Part shown: piece by piece, positions 1 to 11,124 of the stretch
Numbering within the stretch: position 1 is the stretch's first letter
Layout of the letters: every line of letters starts with the position of its first letter
Assembly (NCBI GenBank): GCA_000467715.1
Contig: AJFK01000512.1
Coordinates: 1 to 20,983 of the forward strand
Source of the DNA: Hysterium pulicare CBS 123377
Taxonomy: Eukaryota; Ascomycota; Dothideomycetes; Hysteriales; Hysteriaceae
DNA: 20,983 bases
Direction of reading: 5' to 3'
Made by a program: the position numbers and the translations under genes
The notes under the pieces: model-generated
The model's database searches: none
Told to the model about the DNA's origin: nothing
The model's input: only the letters and a program-made list of their open reading frames with translations

Positions 1-33
1 ATAAAATAATAAAATAATAAAATAATAAAAATA
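1..33. repeat. AT-only 8-bp tandem repeat
   Basis: Three perfect copies of ATAAAATA are followed by a fourth copy one base longer. It is a simple AT microsatellite at the very edge of the window and may continue outside it. It fits the AT-rich, gene-poor character of the next 350 bases. Confidence 0.85.
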
Positions 34-383
34 ATATTTAAGTTCTTATTTTATTAAAATAAGAAATATACTAATAGCCTAGCTTTTAATTAAGAATTGT
101 CTCTAGATAACTGTGCTCTCTCTACATAGATTAATATTTGTGCGGACACCTACGCAATCCTAGATTAGAGGCATCTTTGGTAGTATAGTATTATTAACAA
201 TCTATTAATTAAAAATAGGCAGCAATGTATTTAATCTCTAGGGTTCTTTTTATTCTCACACTAAAGAATTAGATAGAACCTCTATTACAACTTCTGCTAG
301 CACTCTTTACTAGAGCCTTTGCTTCTTCTAAAGTATATTCCTTACATTGCTTATATATATAAGGCGTAGACGAAATTAAATAT
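34..383. other. AT-rich spacer without genes
   Basis: This stretch is clearly AT-rich, with many TA dinucleotides and short A or T runs, and stops occur often in every frame. I see no gene, RNA or repeat family here. Such blocks in ascomycetes are often old repeats eroded by repeat-induced point mutation, but I recognise no parent element, so that origin is only inference. Confidence 0.6.
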
Positions 384-385
384 TA

Positions 386-541
386 CCGCTTTGTATAGGC
401 TTTTGCCTAACACCCCCCTTTTGCCTAACCTAATCTTCTAAGGTAATTGTCTCTACTAACCCTGTCAAAACAAAGATTGTTATTTGTTTAGGACTAGGTT
501 AGGCAAAAGGGGAGTATTGAGCAAAAGCCTATACAAAGCGG
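386..541. mobile_element. MITE-like element, 156 bp, TA target duplication (Tc1/mariner/pogo-type ends)
   Basis: The ends are long terminal inverted repeats. The outer 21 bases (CCGCTTTGTATAGGCTTTTGC) match perfectly between the left end and the reverse complement of the right end. After a diverged stretch of about 12 bases, a further 14 bases match (TTTTGCCTAACCTA). Each arm is about 50 bp, leaving a centre of roughly 55 bp with no coding capacity. The element is flanked by TA on both sides (384-385 and 542-543), as expected for Tc1/mariner or Fot1/pogo-type transposition. The left arm also carries TTTTGCCTAAC twice (401-411 and 419-429). It is non-autonomous, and no transposase is visible in the window. 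The family assignment rests only on the TA duplication and the repeat structure. Confidence 0.72.
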
Positions 542-543
542 TA

Positions 544-1168
544 AGGCAAAACCCAAGTCTGTTATAACGGAGCCAAACGTTTACGAAGACATCTTCGCGG
601 CCATAGTAAAGCAGGACAGGTTATACGTGTAACCTAGGTAACGTTAAGTTTATGGTTGCTGGTCGGGAATTGGTGTGGCCACCATGACAAGTCAAACCTT
701 TGGCACCAGCAAACTTTAATGCAGCAAAGCAGTATATACACCAGATAGGGAATAAATGGGTGTAATCTATTTGCAAGTGTTGCTACCTATAACACTAACA
801 AAGGTCCTAATTTAGCCCAGCGGTATGAAAGTATGCTCAGTATTCATGTGAATCGGTCCTGAAAGAACTATCAATTGACACTGGTGATGTTTCCAGTAGA
901 TGGGTTACCAGAAGACCTCCGTTTGCAGGCCTAGCCTATTAACTGAAAGCTTTCCCGAACGCAGCTTTCCTCTTTTTCGTGAGACCTGTAGATGCCTTGG
1001 GCATTCCATTCTTTGCCTAATAGTGCTGGTGCATTTTGCATGGTGGTTGCCGATAAGTGCTAAGCTTGGCTGTCGCGCAATTAAAGGCACTTGGCTAAAC
1101 AACTTCCTAGCCATTCCAGGGCGTAGCTTGTGCGGGTTGCCCAGCAAGTTGTTCTACCGTTAACATAA
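544..1168. other. Intergenic DNA, no supportable gene
   Basis: Short overlapping open frames occur on both strands around 900-1160, but they show no recognisable domain, no splice structure and no good composition signal. Base composition is more balanced than in the first 380 bases, so this may be old coding or transposon DNA. I could not match it to a family. Confidence 0.5.
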
Positions 1169-1498
1169 ACGGCACACTACTCTTCGAGAATCCTGTCGGA
1201 GACCGACCGAAGGTACGATCACTTCCAACGCGAGCGTCCTGGAAACCCATACCTCAACCCTCTCCTCCAAACGCCGCCGACGATTCACCTCGTCTTCAAG
1301 GGTGACGCCCTTGAAGAGGCGCTCTCAGAGGATGACGATATTCTCCATGAGATGTCTTATCCACAAGAGCGGCTCAATTTCTACTACTACATACTAGAAC
1401 ATCGTGAGGACCTTGAATTCCTCGCGTCTTTTCTATCTTGGAGTTCCCAGACCAAAGTGCTCCGTCGCGAGAAATTTTCGAGATTGGATCTACGGTAG
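1169..1498 (+). pseudogene. Decayed coding remnant of unknown family
   Basis: One frame stays open for 109 codons, from the stop at 1166 to the TAG at 1496, without a plausible start codon. The residues look protein-like: rich in charged and aromatic residues, with a stretch reading RYDHFQRERPGNPYLNPLL and, further on, an acidic EDDD followed by aromatic residues. GC content is higher than in the surrounding desert. Beyond 1498 the same frame is full of stops, although short coding-looking pieces continue (for example an acidic stretch near 2030-2145). I do not recognise the family. It could be an eroded host gene or part of an old transposon. Confidence 0.35.
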
Positions 1499-2785
1499 TT
1501 TCAATGGTTGTATACCCGTCTATGTCTCTGATTTATCTAATTCAAGCCCAAAGAATGGATTCATCCGCATTCCTTTACTATACAAAGTCGGCGAGTTAGA
1601 GTCCTTTGGCAATGTAGAGGAGAGGCTAACATGCGAGGTCGCTATACCATTTCGAAGAGGATTCGGCTTCGCTAATGGTCAAAGCGTATGTAATCTCCAC
1701 GCACGTCTCGTGGGGGCTGCACAGCTATGCTGACTTATGCCGAACTTAGTTTACCGCGCCCGAATGCTCTCCCATTCTTGAACGTCGTGTGTCGTCTCTT
1801 CGGCGGACAGTATCTTAATTGTTCAGTTATCCCCCCCCCTCGCGATACATTCCCTAGCGACCGCTTCTTAAACTAGATATATGTTATCCCGCTTTATGAA
1901 CAAGACATCACTACTTTAACTTCTGAGGCTAAGACATGGGGGTTGGCAGTAGCTACAGGCAATACCAGCAGAAGTAAATTATAGCTCTAGGTCGAACGGA
2001 CATCGCACAAAAGTTAGGTGAAGAAGCTCTAGCATATGAGTTGGAGTATGATGCGGAGAGCAAGAAGACTGATGAAGAGTACACGGATGATTATAACAAA
2101 CTTGACCTGTTGGACTTTACGTTGGTAGAAGAGCACCTTAAGTAAAGTGCTCGGAGGCGACCCTGATCCACGTATAGTGACTCTTTAGGAACGCTCTTTC
2201 ATACATTCAAAGCTAACGGTATAGTAGTACGATATCCGCTCGTGCCCTATAGGGCATGTTGATATTAAGACTTTAGAGGCCGTTGCTCACAGTCTATAGG
2301 AGATGGAGAACTTCTTATGCTGGAATTGTAGTGCTAGCAAAGCCTCTAATATTGTCCAGGCCGGACAGTCCTGCCTTGTGGACTCAACGAATACAATAGT
2401 GTTTAATGAGACTTTTGGGGACTGGCAAGTCGCAAAACTTCCCCGAGATCTAAGCTTGGTTCTCGTCGAGCCAGGGCGTGAGAAGAAAGTACATTCATTA
2501 GTTCTCAATATCACTTGTTGGGTTGTGGCTGCAGGTTGTAACAACTTACAGGTTGGCCGGCGTTCCGGACGACTGTGGCTTCACATCTTATCCTGCAACA
2601 AACTTTATACGTATATCAACAACCTCCAGAATCTATTCAATGTGTATCAGATAAGGTGTTTATAAAACCTATAGCAACGTAGAGATAGTAGTTTAACAAT
2701 ACAGCTAAAAGAATCTTACTAGTTAGCAAAGGCGCTAGCTAAGAATAAACTTACAACCTAGATCTATATACTCTTCAAATAGCTC
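1499..2785. other. Gene desert with eroded, possibly once-coding sequence
   Basis: Stops interrupt all frames within short distances, apart from a roughly 120-codon frame at 2303-2665 (plus) that has no recognisable motif. A short acidic, protein-like stretch at about 2030-2145 hints that the decayed sequence beginning near 1169 once extended this far. No intact gene, RNA or terminal repeats were found. Confidence 0.45.
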
Positions 2786-2850
2786 CTAGCAGTTCTTTGC
2801 CTAGAACTTATTTGCCTAAAAGTTCTTTATCTAGAAGTTCTTTGTCTAGG
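2786..2850. repeat. 15-bp tandem repeat, four copies plus a partial fifth
   Basis: The units are 2786-2800, 2801-2815, 2816-2830 and 2831-2845, followed by CTAGG as the start of a fifth. The consensus is about CTAGAAGTTCTTTGC. Copies differ at a few positions, and the second lacks the exact GTTC core. The array lies in non-coding DNA with no gene close by, and no function is apparent. Confidence 0.8.
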
Positions 2851-4746
2851 TCTAATAAAACAGTACAGAGCATGCTGTAGACAAAACGTTTCTTAGGATA
2901 CCCCACGCAAATCTCTTAGAAAACCTTTGCCAAGGAAAGGAGTTCTATACTTACCTAAGAAAGGTTAACTAAGTGTAAGGCTAAGTGCTAATTGAAATTG
3001 AGCTTGAAGAAAGATGTAACCTAAGATTCTTACTTGTGGATCCAGATTTGCATTTTCTCGCCTACTAATTCCCGGCACTAGAATTGCAAAACCGAACCCG
3101 AATGTTTTGAATGAAAGTTTAGAAGCAAAACCCTTAACTACCTTTGTAAGCTCTAGAGAAGAAGTAACTTAATCAAGGAAAAGAGAAATTACAAGGAGAA
3201 AACATTCCTTGAATTGCCCCTTAATTTCTATTGGTGTACGGTAGCGCCTTTTAAAATAGTGAACAGTCGTTCTTTTGCTTTCAATATAGCTTCCCTACAC
3301 CTATGCAGTCCAACCCTAATCTCCTGTGATTGGGCCAAGCCCCACGCCCGTACTTGTAGTGCAGGGACGAGAATACCCTACGGAGAACTTGGTAACAGGG
3401 GATCTGTGCCGTATGCGTACTCCAGCTCGAACCACATCCTATAGCTCTAAATGCCTCACACGTTTGTCTCCCGTATGGAACACACACCATATAGGAGTTA
3501 CGCTACTAAAGTTCCACAATGCTCCAAAGCCGATACCATCACACCTTCAATTAACCGCTGTAGAAATCATTTGTGACCGAGATTTCTTGACCGCGACCAA
3601 GTTTTTACCAAGCCCTAGTTGCCCTTGGTAATCCAAACTGCTACCGCCTAGACTTGATCGAAAGTTCTTCTAGACAGCGGGCGAACGCATTGCCGTGAAA
3701 GCACTTTCGTTGCACTGCGCCCTGAGGACTTCTTTACGAACATGTTCTGCTGCAACACTTTGCAAGTTTGGTTCCTCGCTAAGGATTCTCCCAGAAGTTA
3801 CGCCAAGTTACTATGGAAGCACCGGCTACAAGCCCCGCCGTCTCTACTTCATCAGGCGTCTGATGCGATGTGGTCAAGCAGGGCAAGCTTGCTGACCCAG
3901 TGTAATCGTATGTCCTCCGCACCGCCGCATGACGAAGACATTTGCTTTAAGCCCCCATCATCTCAACGGTGCTTCACCAACACAGGTCAAGGAGGAGCTG
4001 CCTGCTCCTAAAACGGAGGACGACATCAAAGATGCATCCTAGACGTCGCCGCAAACGTTGGAAGCTAGAGCCGCTTGATGGCGTGACACGGGGTCACAGA
4101 GCATACCTGGGGGCAAGGCAGAGTGCACTGTATAATTGTGATGCGGGTGGCAGATAAGTTTAGCAAAGAGTCGTGCTTATGCACCTTGCTAGTGAAGGAG
4201 TGAAGGAGGCGGCGCAGCTTGATGCAACGGCCAGTGGCGCGAAGACTATAGAAGAAGAACATGACGTTGTAACTTCCCTGGTTGCTGGTGAGTGGCTGAC
4301 TCTGGCAACCTCTGTGCTGCTGATTGATGCTGGGGGTTATAGTCGCGAGTAGAATCGGTTTCCGGTTTTGCACTTGCAATTCTACTTACCGCATAGATCT
4401 TCCAATAAGAAAGTTTCCTACTTAGTGTTAGTGACTAGCAGAAAGCACACGAATTTCTAAGGTTGGGAGAACCGAGGGTGTGAAAGTAATGCGATGATTG
4501 CTACGCAAGAATCAAGACGGCTAGTTATAGGCCTCACAAGCTAAGCAGTCTCACTATAATAAGATGTCGTACGGTGAAACAAACACAAACTTCTTGCCTT
4601 CTTCCTATAAAAGCTTGCGTCAGCAGATTCATCCATGGATCTTGCATTCGTTCTTCAACATCATATCCTATAAAGAAATAGCAATAAGAGGGCTGCATCC
4701 AACTTCACAGACGTACAAGCATCATCCTCAAGGTTCCCGCCTGAAC
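2851..4746. other. Gene desert downstream of the polyketide synthase
   Basis: Composition changes from AT-rich (2851-3200) to mixed (3200-4400). Several overlapping open frames of 60-105 codons lie on both strands between 3200 and 4380, but none has a recognisable domain or convincing start and splice context. This is probably eroded former coding or repeat DNA. 4380-4746 is the 3' flank of the minus-strand PKS, and I see no motif in it. Confidence 0.45.
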
Positions 4747-7700
4747 TCATTCGAACACGTATGAGCTGAGAAACTCATACCCTCGAACTACAGCTTTCCA
4801 GCCCTCGGATTCAGCATCGCTACTTAGGTCACAGATATGTGGAGCGCCCTCAATTAGAACCAGCTCAGCCGCGATATTTCTATCTAGCATGGCTTCATAC
4901 GTACTCTGACTCTGTTGCCATGGGACTAAGTCATCAGCCGTACCGTGAATCAAGAAGGTGGGCGTTTGAAAGTTGCCTCGGCGGATCTGCGCAAGAGCGC
5001 TTGCAGCCACGATCTTGTCCAGGCCAGGCTGCGGAAGTGCGTTCCAGTCCTTGATATCCGGATATTGACTGGCGTTCCTCCTACTGGGGAGCCCGCCAAG
5101 AATGACTGGGAGGGTTTGTGCCTTCCAATTTATGTGAAGTACAATGCGGCACCGAGCGTCTGTTAGGATGCGTGGATCGGAAAGTGGTTCCCATGCGCCC
5201 ACCTCGGCATAATTGGTGATGGGCTTGTCTTGGATGGAGTCGAGTATGTCATACTCGTACCTCTTGTTTTCAGCGCCGATGGGCTGAATCGGATGTCTCC
5301 ACCATTCATCCTCGTAGTTAGTAGGACAATAGAATGCGAGGATAGCTTCCGGAAGTCGTAATCCTCTTTGCGGGGCAGTCCAGCCGAGTGACATGGCAAG
5401 CTGCCCTCCAGACGACCATCCCACAACCACAACCCTATCACCGTCAATCTGTAGCCCCGGTCGGCGATGATTTATATTTGGCAAAGTATGGCGAGCCCAG
5501 TAAAGGGCGTCGCAAACATCCACCATCGGTCCTTCAGAGAGGCTCACCTCAGGACAAAGTCGATGATCCAAGCTCACCGGCAGGAAACCCTTCTCGAGTA
5601 GGAGGAGTGTCTGAGCCGGTCGAATATCTTTACGTGAGAAGATGACATGGCTTCCCCCATGGATCATCAAAGCTATGAGCTGATATTAGCGACCCGAGTG
5701 AGCTTCAGCGAGGACTCTTACGCACCTATAGGAATCTTCTTGTTCGCGAGGCCACCCCCAGGAGGGTAGTATATGTCAGCATGGATTTCTTGATCTCCAA
5801 ATTTCTTATAGACGACCGTTTCAACCGTGGCGTTTACAGGCTTCTTGACTTGGGCCGGCTCTCGGCGCGGAAAGGCGCCAATGACGCGTACCATTTTCGA
5901 CTCCAACGAGACACCATCCGACCATAGCACCTCGCTGAACCCTGACTTCTTCATGGCGCGCTCCCAGTGCCTTTCATCCACCAAAGCGTGCGAGCGGCCA
6001 TCCTCGAATAACCACCAGCCCTCGAGAAGGCCGACCACCATGTCAAGCCAGAACATGTTTTTCGTGATTTCGATGAGTGTTAACGCGCCGTCCGCCCGAA
6101 GCATCTTCTGCAGGTGTGAGAGGGACACTTCGAGATTTCGCGTCGCGTGAATGCAGTTGGTCGCGATGATGCAGTGGAAAGCTCTCTCATATTCCGGCTT
6201 GACTGACTTCTCGATGTCCAAGATTTCGAAAGACATGCCTTCGATGCCTTTGAACTGCTTCCTCGCGGCTGCTACGAGCGAGGCCGAGATGTCAGTAAAG
6301 ACATACTCGAAGGAGATGCCATGATTCTTCAGGTGGTTGAACCAAGTATCGAGTCGTACCACCGGTAGCCGCGCCTACTTCAAGAATTCGATATTTGCCA
6401 GCGCCGGTTGCATTGGTGAAGGCGTTCAGCCAGAAATTGCCGAGGAGAAGCGTGCATGTTCGAAGAAGAGGCCAAAATTCATACGTGGCCTCCAGCGTGT
6501 TCTTCGTTACTTTGTTGCCAAAGATAACTTGCAGACCATCTTCCTCACCAGCCAGACACGCAGCCATCCGAGACCCGACTGCTCTGATCAACTTGTTAAC
6601 ATCATCGTGCTGGGGATGAAGACCAATGATTTGCTGGTAGATGGATTCAGCAGGTGTTTTATCAAGACAGACACTACTTCGAACGAAACCTTGGTTCGTC
6701 GGCTCGATCAGCTTCCCATCTTCAAGAACGTGGTAAAGTTGGCGCACAAGCTGCATATGCTTATCCAGTGCCTTAATCTGAGGAACGCGGTCGCCATACT
6801 GAAGAGTAGCCAAGTCGCACCCGAGTTTGACGAACGCTTCTACTACATAGGCAAGCACGAGTCTGGCCTGATGCGGGTAAGCTTCAGACCAGAAGCTGGT
6901 GGCTTTAATATCATCCGCTAGTTGATCGAATCCAAGCCTGGTCTCCTCAAAAACACCGAATGCTGAGATGACGGCAGGTCTATGAACCTCCTTCAGCGGC
7001 TCTGGTGTAGCGATCTTGCTTTCCTTGAGACGTCTCAAATCAGCAGCGTCATGATCTGTACTTGGTGACAATGGCGTATCAAAGGTGCTGTCTTCACAAC
7101 TACTAATGCCCAACATTTCATCGACATGGGCTACTAGAGCCTGGATGTGAGGGAAAAAAAGGAAGCTCGTTAGATCAATGGTCAGATGCAGGATTTTCCG
7201 AATGTCGTTAAGAACCTCGGTCGCCATAAGCGAATCAATACCAAGGTCTTCTAGAGTAGAGTCATCCTTGATTTCTTCGAGCGGAATGTCGGTAACACTA
7301 GACAATATCTGAAGGAGCTCCTGTTTCCTGCTGGCATGTGTTCGAATCGAAGTAGACGGAACATTGGGAACGAGCGGACCCATTCTTTCTGCGGCCCTAG
7401 AGACTACGTGGAGCTTTCGAGAATCTGCGCTTGGTGTCTCGCATTGGTTCACATTCTTCAGTATCTTGGCGAGTAAAGTCTGCGGCATCTTCGAGAAGCG
7501 GCAACCAAATATTGCCATGACCATATTTTTACTTTCGGCTTCGAAGACATACACATCTGAAGATGCGTCACATTCGCCGCCCTCACTCATGATGGCGTAA
7601 ACGATCCACTCCTTCGCGTCCGGATTGAACCTTCCACCAATCTCAATGTGTTCAATTTCCCCACAGATCAGGACATCGTTAAGACTTGGGTTATTGAAGT

Positions 7701-10700
7701 AATTCACCTGGAATCCAGCGAACTGCATGAAGCTGTCAATCATCGGAGTGTCGCAAAGGCGCTGGTCTGCCGGCGCGGTTATGTCTGGAGTAAGCATCAC
7801 CGTTCCAGCTGCTTCATTTTCCACGCAGGCTATCTTCTTGATCCCAAGGAAAACCTCTCCGTACCGGACGACAGTGCTGAAGGCACGATAGATGTGACTT
7901 CCCTGCATCTTCTCAGCATCTTGTTGATCGAACAAGGCCTCATATCGGCGATGGCCTGCCAAGGTTTCGAAGCGCTTGAACGCTCGCACTGCCTGCATAT
8001 TATCTCGCCTCTTGAGACACACTCTACCTATGCAATGTTCGGAGGGTTCTGCGCTTTGAAGTGCGTCGGCCTTGGTAGTGATAGAGAATGACCATGAGGG
8101 ATTAGCACCACCTAGACGCTTTAAAGTAAGCATGATCTCCGTTGAAGTGTCACGACCAACTGGAGACTTCATTCGCAAGTCGTCTACAGTGGGCACGTAA
8201 ACTCTCGCGTCAGTGTCCTTTTCAAGGTACAAGGCTGCGCGAGCCACCACCTCGAAATAAAGAGAAGCCGGAACCAGCGCCTGAGTAGCCATAACGTGGC
8301 CCTCTACCATAGCCTGGAAGCGAAGGGAGAGGGGGTCGATTCGAAAAGTGGTTTCTTTCTCAGATCTATCCCTGAATTGTAGGAAGGAGATCAATTCGTG
8401 TGTCTCTTCCATGTCTTTGCTCTCAACTTCTTTCCGGGGGCCTCTGCTTATGAACGGCAGCCAATGTTTCGTCTTCTCAAACTGGTACGGTTGGAGGCTC
8501 AAGTGCTCATATTTTGGCTTTTGGCTTCGGTGGAATTGCCAAAATTGCACTGCGTGTCCACATTTCCAGAGGTAAATAGTAGTATCAGTCAGAGAACCTA
8601 GGCTATTAGATGAAGCGAGCTGCGGAGATAGAAATTTGTGCCCTTGCAAATCTGGCACTGAACTCTTGACGAGTTGTATCACCGAAGATCCATGGCCGGC
8701 CTCGATCCAGGTGCACTGGGAGAAGCGCGTAGTCAACCTCTCTATCGCTTGTTGAAAGAACACCGGGGCTCTGGTATGCTTCGCAACAAGTCTAAAATCA
8801 GGCTCGGTAACGTTGTCAATATCAGCACAAGTCTCAAGATGCAGAATTGGCGTCATCCAATCCAATCCCTTAGCCATAGCTGTGAGATGGGGGACCATAG
8901 GCTCAGTAAATTTGGAATGGAAACCATGCGTTACTTTGAGCCTTTTGCTGCGGACTGAATCGCGCAGATACGGAGCTTCAGTCATATGCTGCTCAATGGA
9001 CTCGATAGCCTGAATAGATCCTACCACGACATGGCTCTTTGGACCATTAAAGCAGGCGATCTCGGCGTAGAAGTCGCGCTCCCGAGTTCTTAATGACCCA
9101 AGAATTTGGTCCACAGTTCTTCGATCTACATGCAAGGATATCATAGACCCTCGCTCAGGACCCCAATATTCCTGCATCAGGGACGCTCTCTCAACTACCA
9201 GCGTCAATGCATCCGAAAGGGAGAGTAAGCCAGAAATGCAATATGCTGTCAGCTGGCCGAAACTATGCCCCACCACTGCGTCGACCTTCAGCGCGCAGTC
9301 AATCCATGCCTTGGCGGAAGCATATTGCACAGCGAAAAGGGCTGAGTGTAAGGTCGGGAGATTCTCTATAGACTCTTGTCTGAATATGGTTGGGTACAAG
9401 CTCACTAAACCCTTGGAGACCAAATGTTGATCGCAATGATCGAGGTGTTTTCGAAAGATTTCAGAGGACTGGTATACTTCTTGAGACAGACCAATATAGT
9501 CGCTTTCCTGTCCTCCAAATACCAGAACCACAGGCTTAGGGCTGTCGGCTGTTTCTATGCCAGCCCTGCTAGATATAGCTTCGAGCTTCGTCTCAAGGTC
9601 CTGGATGTTGGATAGAGATGTGGAAAGAATGTGAGGCAGTGTGTGGTTGGCTCGATCGGCAATGTTAAATGTTAACGATGCCAGTAGACCATGAGTCCTT
9701 GTCTCGGCTTTCCTCAACCAAGCAAGCAGTTCCTTACTGTACGTAACGAGACTGCTGACGGATCCAGCAGATATGAAGAGTGGATATCTTGAAAGCTGTA
9801 CAGGCGCCGTCGTAATGTTTGAAAACGGCTTCTCGCGAATCAACAAGGTCGAGTTGCTGCCGGCCGCACCATGGCTGTTGACGCATGCCAGACGGACTGG
9901 AGTGTCCCAAGGGAGAGTGCTCGTCGGTATCGCCATCTGATCCTGGCTGAGTGATGGAATTTTCGGATTTAGCCCGTTGTAGCTCGCCTGCTTAGGTATC
10001 TTTCCGTGCTTCAACATGAGAAGAACCTTGATCAAGCCTGAAACACCGGCAGTAGCCTCCGTGTGGCCAATGTTTCCCTTGATGGAGGCAAAATGGAGGG
10101 GAGTCTCCCTCTGAGGCCCGCCAAAGGCATCGCGAATGCTACGAACCTCAACTGGATCGCCAACGCCGGTTCCAGTCCCGTGAGCTTCTACATAGGACAC
10201 TGAATCCGACATCACATTGCCGAGCTTCATCACTTTCTGGTATAACTCGACTTGAGAGCCTGAATGCGGGACTGTGATATGGCTGAAATTATGGTTTTGG
10301 TTCGCTGCAGACCCGACGATGACGCCTAGAATGTTGTTATTGTCTTGCATGGCATCGGATAGCTGCTTGAGAACCACCACTGCTACACCTTCGCCTCGAC
10401 AATATCCATCGGCGCCGGCGTCGAATGGTTTACACTGCCCAGTTGGACTAAGTAGTCCCGCTGCATGTAGATTCTGGAAGTCAAACGGACTTGAGATTAC
10501 GTTGGTGCCGCCAGCGACAGCCCGAGAACACTCGCCAGACCATATGGCTCGACACGCTGTGTTGATGGCCACGAGTGAGGATGAACAAGCGGTATCAATG
10601 GTCAAGGATGGCCCTGTCCACCCGAAATGATGGCTCATGACACCGCTCAAGAAAGGTCGTGAAGTCCCCAGTGTAGCATAGGCAGTAGGTGGATAGCACG

Positions 10701-11124
10701 TCATATTGTCATAGTAATTGTTCATGACCGCCCCAATGTAGCAGCCATAATCGTCCGTCTCGACCAAGGACGAAGGGCCAAAGTGACCCGCCGACTCTAA
10801 TGCCTGGTAGAGGACTTCGAGCAAGATTCTCTGCTGTGGGTCCCAAGCGATAGCCTCGCGGGACGGCTTCTTGAAGAAGCGGTGGTCGAAACATTCTGGA
10901 TCTTGAAGAAAGTTTCCCCACCATTTTGTAGCTGCGTGATTCTCGGTTTGTGGTAATTGAAGTCTCTCAACAGGCGCGCGCTTAACCGTTGATTTGCCCT
11001 CAAGTAACAGGTCCCAGAGCTCGTCGACCGAATCAGCGTCTGGAAACCTACCAGCCATACCAATGATTGCGATGGAATGAGGAGGGTAATCATGGAGGTC
11101 GTTGGAGGCTTTAGAGGCCGTCAT
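4747..11124 (-). CDS. Non-reducing polyketide synthase, KS-AT-PT-ACP-CMeT-hydrolase, no SAT domain
   Basis: Iterative type I PKS expected to build a C-methylated aromatic polyketide from malonyl-CoA. Residues 1-1610 are read from 11124 to 6292. KS starts at about residue 17 (active Cys180 in DTACSSS; His315 in EAHGTGTG; His354 in GNIGH). AT follows (Ser621 in GHSFG). The PT domain lies at about 905-1215 (probable catalytic His943 in EGHV and Asp1130). ACP is next (Ser1298 in GIDSLM). CMeT starts at about 1385 with the SAM motif [10 protein letters not shown]. The frame changes once within the overlap 6292-6362, with no plausible intron there. CMeT then continues (FTDIS) to about 5850. A 53-bp GT-AG intron (5673-5725) precedes an alpha/beta hydrolase with HGG, GWSSG, a DD pair and a His near the C-terminus. 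This order matches dimethylorsellinate-type synthases (AusA/Trt4), except that the roughly 350-residue SAT domain is absent: the ATG at 11124 lies only 16 codons before the KS. The frame change may mean inactivation or an assembly error. Confidence 0.88.

Noticed and set aside
6337-6921. A 194-codon open frame on the plus strand opposite the PKS
   Set aside because: It lies entirely antisense to the PKS CMeT region, shows no domain of its own, and is explained by the codon bias of the real gene.
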